NCBI GenBank assembly: GCA_903846015.1
Contig: CAIMZS010000482.1
Location: 1 to 38,770, forward strand
From: an uncultured Anaerolineae bacterium
GTDB lineage: Bacteria > Chloroflexota > Anaerolineae > Anaerolineales > Villigracilaceae
DNA: 38,770 nt
Reading direction: 5' to 3'
Positions within the stretch are counted from its first letter, which is position 1. Every line of letters begins with the position of its first letter. Positions 35,579 to 38,770 of the stretch are shown here, piece by piece. Under the pieces are notes generated by a model. That model searched no databases. It was not told the DNA's origin and saw nothing but the letters and a program-made list of their open reading frames with translations. The position numbers and the translations under genes were made by a program.

Positions 35579-37069
35579 TCATCTCCGCTGAATCTGGGGG
35601 TTCCGTGTGTTTCCGGGCAGATTGATCCATTCTTCTTCAGGTTTCTTTAATACAGCCGCGTTCCCAGCATAAGAATTAGGACGCGATCGCTTATAGCTTC
35701 GGTCAGGTTGACGTGTCTGCGAAGGCGCCTGGTATCCATCCGGAGTTTGCATTAAAACTTGAACGGGCAAACTCTCAACATGGGTAACGCGCAGCTCATG
35801 CTTGAGCAGGGTTTGAATTATTTCATTCGAACGCCCTATTAATTCATGTTCTGATTTTTGGTCAACATCACTGGACTGAACGACCAGGTCGCTGCGATTT
35901 TGCTGGTTATCGACCGGGTTGACCCAAATCGTCACCTCGCTGCCCTCAATGTTTTTAACTCGCAGAAAATAGGTACCGCGCCGGTCATCCGAGACATAAC
36001 CGTATTCATTTTCCACAAATCCTTGTGTTGTTAGAGCCTCCAGGGCAATATCTGCGATATTTATCCGGAGTTGAGAATTGATGGCAGCCAGCCGGGCTTG
36101 ATAAATAATGTTATCGAATTCTCTTCGATAGACAGGCAGTGTTTCCTTCAAAATAAATTCGAGATCCTGGCTGCTTACGGTTGCTAGATTGGATTTGACA
36201 CACAGAATGGTATTTTTTAATCGAAGCACCAGGTCATTGTATTGGTTGTTGGACCAGAAATTTAATTGCAGGGGGATTGGCAGTTCTCTGCCCTGCATAT
36301 CCAGAGCCGGACAATTAGAATTATTTTTCATCAGATCGTATAGATCATTGGCAGCTTGGAATGTAATCTGACAGATGGTCTGCCATTCCAAAGTTTTCTG
36401 CTCAAGCTGAAGATGCAGTTCAGACAGGCGCAGCTTGACTTGTTGAGCGCCTCCCAGCGCAGCCTCAGGCATGCCCATGGAAAGGTTCGCCGCCACCTGA
36501 TGGAGTAGTTGGTGTATTTTATTCAATTCACCCGGGAAAAATCGATTATGATCATACTGAATGGAAATAAATTCAGCCAATTCACCACAATCCTTCAACC
36601 AACTTATGGCTATCTCACTTTTTTTCTCTTGCTGACAAGCGAGGTCGGTAACGATCGATTCAACCTGATACGCAACCTGCTCCATGAATTTATCGCGCTG
36701 AAGCCCATCCCTTATATTTTGTTCCTGGAAATTCAGGACGATGGTCTCGATCCGGTTGGAGTTTTCCCATAAATCATCCAAATGTTCTGTCATCTCCCGA
36801 AAATTGGCAATTTTCTCTTCTAATATTGCCCGTTCCGCCTCGATTTCAAAATTGGAGATTTCATTTCCAAGAGCTGCGACCAATTTTTCATAATCATTTT
36901 GACGATTCAGCATGTCAGATAAGTTTTTTTCGAGAACCAAAATCTGACCTTGATGATCAACCTCCTTGACAGGTTTGCTGATCTTAAATCGTTTCTCGAT
37001 ATCAGCATTGTGTAGTTTACGGTATTCTTCCTCGCTTATCGTGACCATTGCGCGTTTAAATCCGCTCAT
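35579..37069 (-). CDS. Coiled-coil protein of unknown function
   Basis: The protein has 496 aa with GAGGAG upstream of the ATG. No known family is recognised. Residues about 40-150 and 200-250 look like long heptad coiled coils (LEKNLSDMLNRQNDYEKLVA, ERAILEEKIANFREM). Residues about 350-430 form a compact alpha/beta domain (ALTTQGFVENEYGYVSDD, YFLRVKNIEGSEVTIWVNPV). The C-terminal ~80 residues are polar, Pro/Arg-rich and probably disordered. It is tightly linked to the tandem AAA+ gene and follows a radical SAM gene after 95 bp, so it may bridge the two. Confidence 0.75.
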   Translation of the reverse strand: MSGFKRAMVTISEEEYRKLHNADIEKRFKISKPVKEVDHQGQILVLEKNLSDMLNRQNDYEKLVAALGNEISNFEIEAERAILEEKIANFREMTEHLDDLWENSNRIETIVLNFQEQNIRDGLQRDKFMEQVAYQVESIVTDLACQQEKKSEIAISWLKDCGELAEFISIQYDHNRFFPGELNKIHQLLHQVAANLSMGMPEAALGGAQQVKLRLSELHLQLEQKTLEWQTICQITFQAANDLYDLMKNNSNCPALDMQGRELPIPLQLNFWSNNQYNDLVLRLKNTILCVKSNLATVSSQDLEFILKETLPVYRREFDNIIYQARLAAINSQLRINIADIALEALTTQGFVENEYGYVSDDRRGTYFLRVKNIEGSEVTIWVNPVDNQQNRSDLVVQSSDVDQKSEHELIGRSNEIIQTLLKHELRVTHVESLPVQVLMQTPDGYQAPSQTRQPDRSYKRSRPNSYAGNAAVLKKPEEEWINLPGNTRNPQIQRR

Positions 37070-37115
37070 AGCCGCTCCTCAAGCTGCCCAATTTGGGGAA
37101 AATGAAAAAAATGAC

Positions 37116-37137
37116 CACCAATTTACTAAATTTGGTG
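37116..37137. repeat. Inverted repeat between radical SAM and coiled-coil genes
   Basis: CACCAATTTA and TAAATTTGGTG form an imperfect palindrome in the 95-bp gap. It could be a small hairpin in the operon mRNA or an operator. A related AATTTGGGGAAAATG stretch lies just upstream. Confidence 0.4.
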
Positions 37138-37164
37138 AAAATTGTTTGGATTAATGGGAAGTGA

Positions 37165-37809
37165 TTATTGGCCCCTGGATATTCCCTCCATACTCTTCGC
37201 AAACAATGTTTTTGGAATAAAGCTTTCCAATGAGATCGGTGGAATTCCCACCATCATGATTTGTCCAGAGCCAATGGTTATATCAACTCGCCTGGGGTAT
37301 TTCTCCAAATGAAGATGTTTCAACTTCTCGGTTAAATGGATGATCCGCTGGTTGCTGCTGCCTCTTAAACCGGTGTTGTCATTGAGTGAGTGAATATACG
37401 GACCGTCAATCAAGACATCAATTTGTCTTAACAGATCACTAACACCCTCACTCGGTGGGTGTTTCATCAACTGCTCCAGGCGATAACCCGTAAAACAAAT
37501 AATATCCAACTGCCGGCGTTCTCTGGCAATTCTGGCTAAATTAGCCAGGGCCAGAGCCTGCCACATAGGTTCACCACCAGAAAAGGTAAGCCCAGTAACG
37601 CTTGGGTATGCAAGCAGTTCATCCACGAGATCAAGAGGTGAAACGAGGCGAGCAGTTTCAAATGGAAGCCATTCCGGCGCAACACAGCCCGGACATCGAT
37701 GCGGGCATCCCTGAACCCATAAAACCGCTCGATCACCCGGACCAAGGTTGTTGGTACACGCCGTTAAATGGGCAACATTAAGGTTATTCTTGTCGATCTG
37801 GGCATTCAT
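37165..37809 (-). CDS. Radical SAM activase-like protein (NrdG-like)
   Basis: The protein has 214 aa. It has the radical SAM cysteine motif CPHRCPGC (C35, C39, C42: CX3CX2C) and the SAM-binding GGEP at 78-81. The N-terminal pattern NNLGPGDRAVLWVQG resembles activases of glycyl radical enzymes such as NrdG. No glycyl radical enzyme is encoded nearby; the downstream genes are a coiled-coil protein and a tandem AAA+ ATPase. Either its partner lies elsewhere, or it modifies a partner within this operon. It is the first gene behind a promoter with a LexA-box-like element. Confidence 0.87.
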   Translation of the reverse strand: MNAQIDKNNLNVAHLTACTNNLGPGDRAVLWVQGCPHRCPGCVAPEWLPFETARLVSPLDLVDELLAYPSVTGLTFSGGEPMWQALALANLARIARERRQLDIICFTGYRLEQLMKHPPSEGVSDLLRQIDVLIDGPYIHSLNDNTGLRGSSNQRIIHLTEKLKHLHLEKYPRRVDITIGSGQIMMVGIPPISLESFIPKTLFAKSMEGISRGQ

Positions 37810-37884
37810 GATTTTTTCCGTTTGGCTAGGGTAATGTAAGTTGATATAAAAAAGTCATCGCTCAATTATTAGCAGCGAGGACTC

Positions 37885-37912
37885 CTATTATAGCACATTT
37901 GTTCTAAGTCAA
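37885..37912 (-). promoter_or_regulatory. Promoter with embedded LexA-box-like inverted repeat
   Basis: On the minus strand TTGACT (37912-37907) is followed by TAGAACAAATGTGCTA, an inverted repeat with one mismatch (37906-37891), and TATAAT (37892-37887). The spacer is 14 bp to TATAAT, or 16 bp to the overlapping TAATAG. The element resembles GAAC-N4-GTTC SOS boxes of Gram-positive-type LexA. It lies ~80 bp upstream of the radical SAM gene, and a LexA-like gene is adjacent. SOS control of the three-gene operon is inferred. Confidence 0.6.
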
Positions 37913-37931
37913 GGGTTATTTCTTATTTCGT

Positions 37932-37947
37932 GGAGATGATCATCTCC
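37932..37947. promoter_or_regulatory. Perfect 16-bp palindrome upstream of the operon promoter
   Basis: GGAGATGATCATCTCC is a perfect palindrome centred about 30 bp upstream of the -35. It may be a second operator. Its location supports this; no protein is known to bind it. Confidence 0.4.
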
Positions 37948-38110
37948 CCTCACCTTCGCCGATTTTTATCAAACCTTGTTATCACAAGGAATAGCACCTG
38001 CCGGATTCATCCCCACAAACCTCAGCGATGCCAGCAACGCGGCAAAAGAAACTGTTCGTCTTTTAACTGCTGAATACAATTTTCTCAATACCGCACGAAA
38101 TGCTTTTTAA
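37940..38110 (+). pseudogene. Possible relic of a coding sequence
   Basis: A 56-codon frame without a start codon ends at a TAA near 38110. It reads protein-like (LTFADFYQTLLSQGIAPAGF, then LSDASNAAKETVRLLTAEYN). An in-frame stop lies just upstream at 37937. I cannot identify the family; it may be a decayed gene end or chance. Confidence 0.3.
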
Positions 38111-38298
38111 TAACATCGTTACAAGTGCGGTTTCAAAGCGTTTACCCACACAGAAAAACCATTTTGATGTGGCTTTCCGTGCATATGCGTTAGCCCAGAA
38201 GATATTTGCTTTTTCCGCTCTCGTCGGCGCTCGTCCGCGTCCCGAAAGAATCGGGAAAAGCAAATTATGCGCTGCTTCCAATTTCCATCAAACAAATT

Positions 38299-38770
38299 TC
38301 AAAAAGAACGAATTAAACCTACCATCTTTCCAAGGATCTGAATATCTGCCTGGTTTTCCACCCGGGTTTGATGTTTATGACTGGCAGGTCTTAACTTTAC
38401 GACTCCTGGTCTGCCCGGATATATCTTTTTTAAGGTTACACCATTTTCATTATTGAGCCAAACGGCAACAATATCGCCTTCTTTCCATTGATCCCCCTTC
38501 TGCAAAATGACAGTATCTCCGTCCAAAATATGGGCACCCTCCATCGAATCTCCCTGAACCGTCAGCGCATAGATATCTTGCATGTTTTTACCCTTCACCA
38601 TGTTGGGCGGCATTTCCACACTGCTGGTCATGTCTTCGTCCATAATGACCGCCGGATTTAAATTATTCGCCGCAATCACCCCTTTTAATGGGATTGAAAA
38701 ACCGGTTCTGTGGCTCTCTTCAAACCCAGGTATCGAAATTCCACGCGCCATTCCAGCCTTGCGTTTTATC
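38299..38770 (-). CDS. lexA: LexA-like repressor, S24 peptidase part (N-terminus outside window)
   Basis: At least 156 codons are visible, and the frame stays open to the right edge (IKRKAG before MARGISIPGF). The ATG at 38751 is therefore probably internal. The catalytic region has the serine in VQGDSMEGAHILDGD and the lysine in GVTLKKIYPG, the Ser/Lys dyad of LexA/UmuD-type S24 peptidases. The residues before it resemble the end of a LexA winged helix (RGISIPG). The expected autocleavage site (usually Ala-Gly) appears as GVIAANN, so cleavage may be at a non-canonical Ala-Asn or Ala-Ala. It lies upstream, on the same strand, of an operon with a LexA-box-like promoter. Confidence 0.8.
   Translation of the reverse strand, partial: IKRKAGMARGISIPGFEESHRTGFSIPLKGVIAANNLNPAVIMDEDMTSSVEMPPNMVKGKNMQDIYALTVQGDSMEGAHILDGDTVILQKGDQWKEGDIVAVWLNNENGVTLKKIYPGRPGVVKLRPASHKHQTRVENQADIQILGKMVGLIRSF

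Larger units (their letters stand above)
37810..38298. other. Intergenic region with promoter, palindrome and a possible gene relic
   Basis: The 489-bp gap holds the operon promoter (37885-37912), a perfect 16-bp palindrome (37932-37947), and a start-less coding-like frame on the plus strand (37940-38110). A short CCCGA/TCGGG inverted repeat lies near 38240. No complete gene is seen. Confidence 0.55.

Noticed and set aside
38100..38456. A 118-codon plus-strand frame antisense to the LexA-like gene
   Set aside because: Half of it is the antisense of lexA and the rest has no recognisable domain or ribosome site.

Overview
The window reads as chromosomal DNA of a Chloroflexota bacterium, most likely class Anaerolineae. 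GC is moderate, Shine-Dalgarno sites are clear, a SARP/BTAD-type regulator is present, and the phage-tail-like gene set resembles extracellular contractile injection systems (eCIS) known from that phylum. This is an inference from gene content; no rRNA or other marker gene lies in the window.

Layout. (1) 1-3917, minus strand: the first ~1305 codons of a PUFA-synthase-like type I polyketide synthase (KS-AT-linker-ACP-ACP), cut by the left edge. (2) 4239-29686, minus strand: a 19-gene contractile injection system operon. In transcription order it runs: sheath, inner tube, zinc-ribbon gp51-like baseplate protein, a disordered repeat-riddled protein, DUF4255/Pvc16-like terminator, Pvc15-like AAA+ ATPase, a small protein, a DUF4157 metallopeptidase-like protein, CIS tube-initiator (Afp7-like), LysM-like, gpD-like hub, gpV-like spike, PAAR-like tip, gp25, two giant baseplate proteins (Afp11/Afp12-like), a tail-protein-I-like protein, a DUF6519 protein and a three-TM membrane protein. 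Many genes overlap by ATGA or are spaced by a few bases. (3) 29687-30216: a regulatory region. It carries an exact 11-bp direct repeat over the -35 position of a TATAAT promoter that points at the sheath gene. A divergent SARP/BTAD regulator (30217-31581) follows. (4) 32127-32849: a poly-gamma-glutamate-hydrolase-family protein. (5) 33064-37809, minus strand: a three-gene operon of a radical-SAM activase-like protein, a coiled-coil protein and a tandem CbbX/SpoVK-like AAA+ protein. Its promoter contains a LexA-box-like inverted repeat between -35 and -10. (6) 38299-38770: the 3' part of a LexA-like S24 protein, cut by the right edge.

The most unusual feature is a family of short, modular mosaic repeats. 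The core reads GGTTCTAGCA on the plus strand, with companion GC-palindromic modules. The copies lie both between and inside the PKS and CIS genes. Inside genes they stay in frame and add near-identical peptides such as GPARTGTI and GRSSVASLP to unrelated proteins. The second candidate for something new is the LexA-box-controlled radical SAM / coiled-coil / tandem AAA+ operon, whose function I cannot name.
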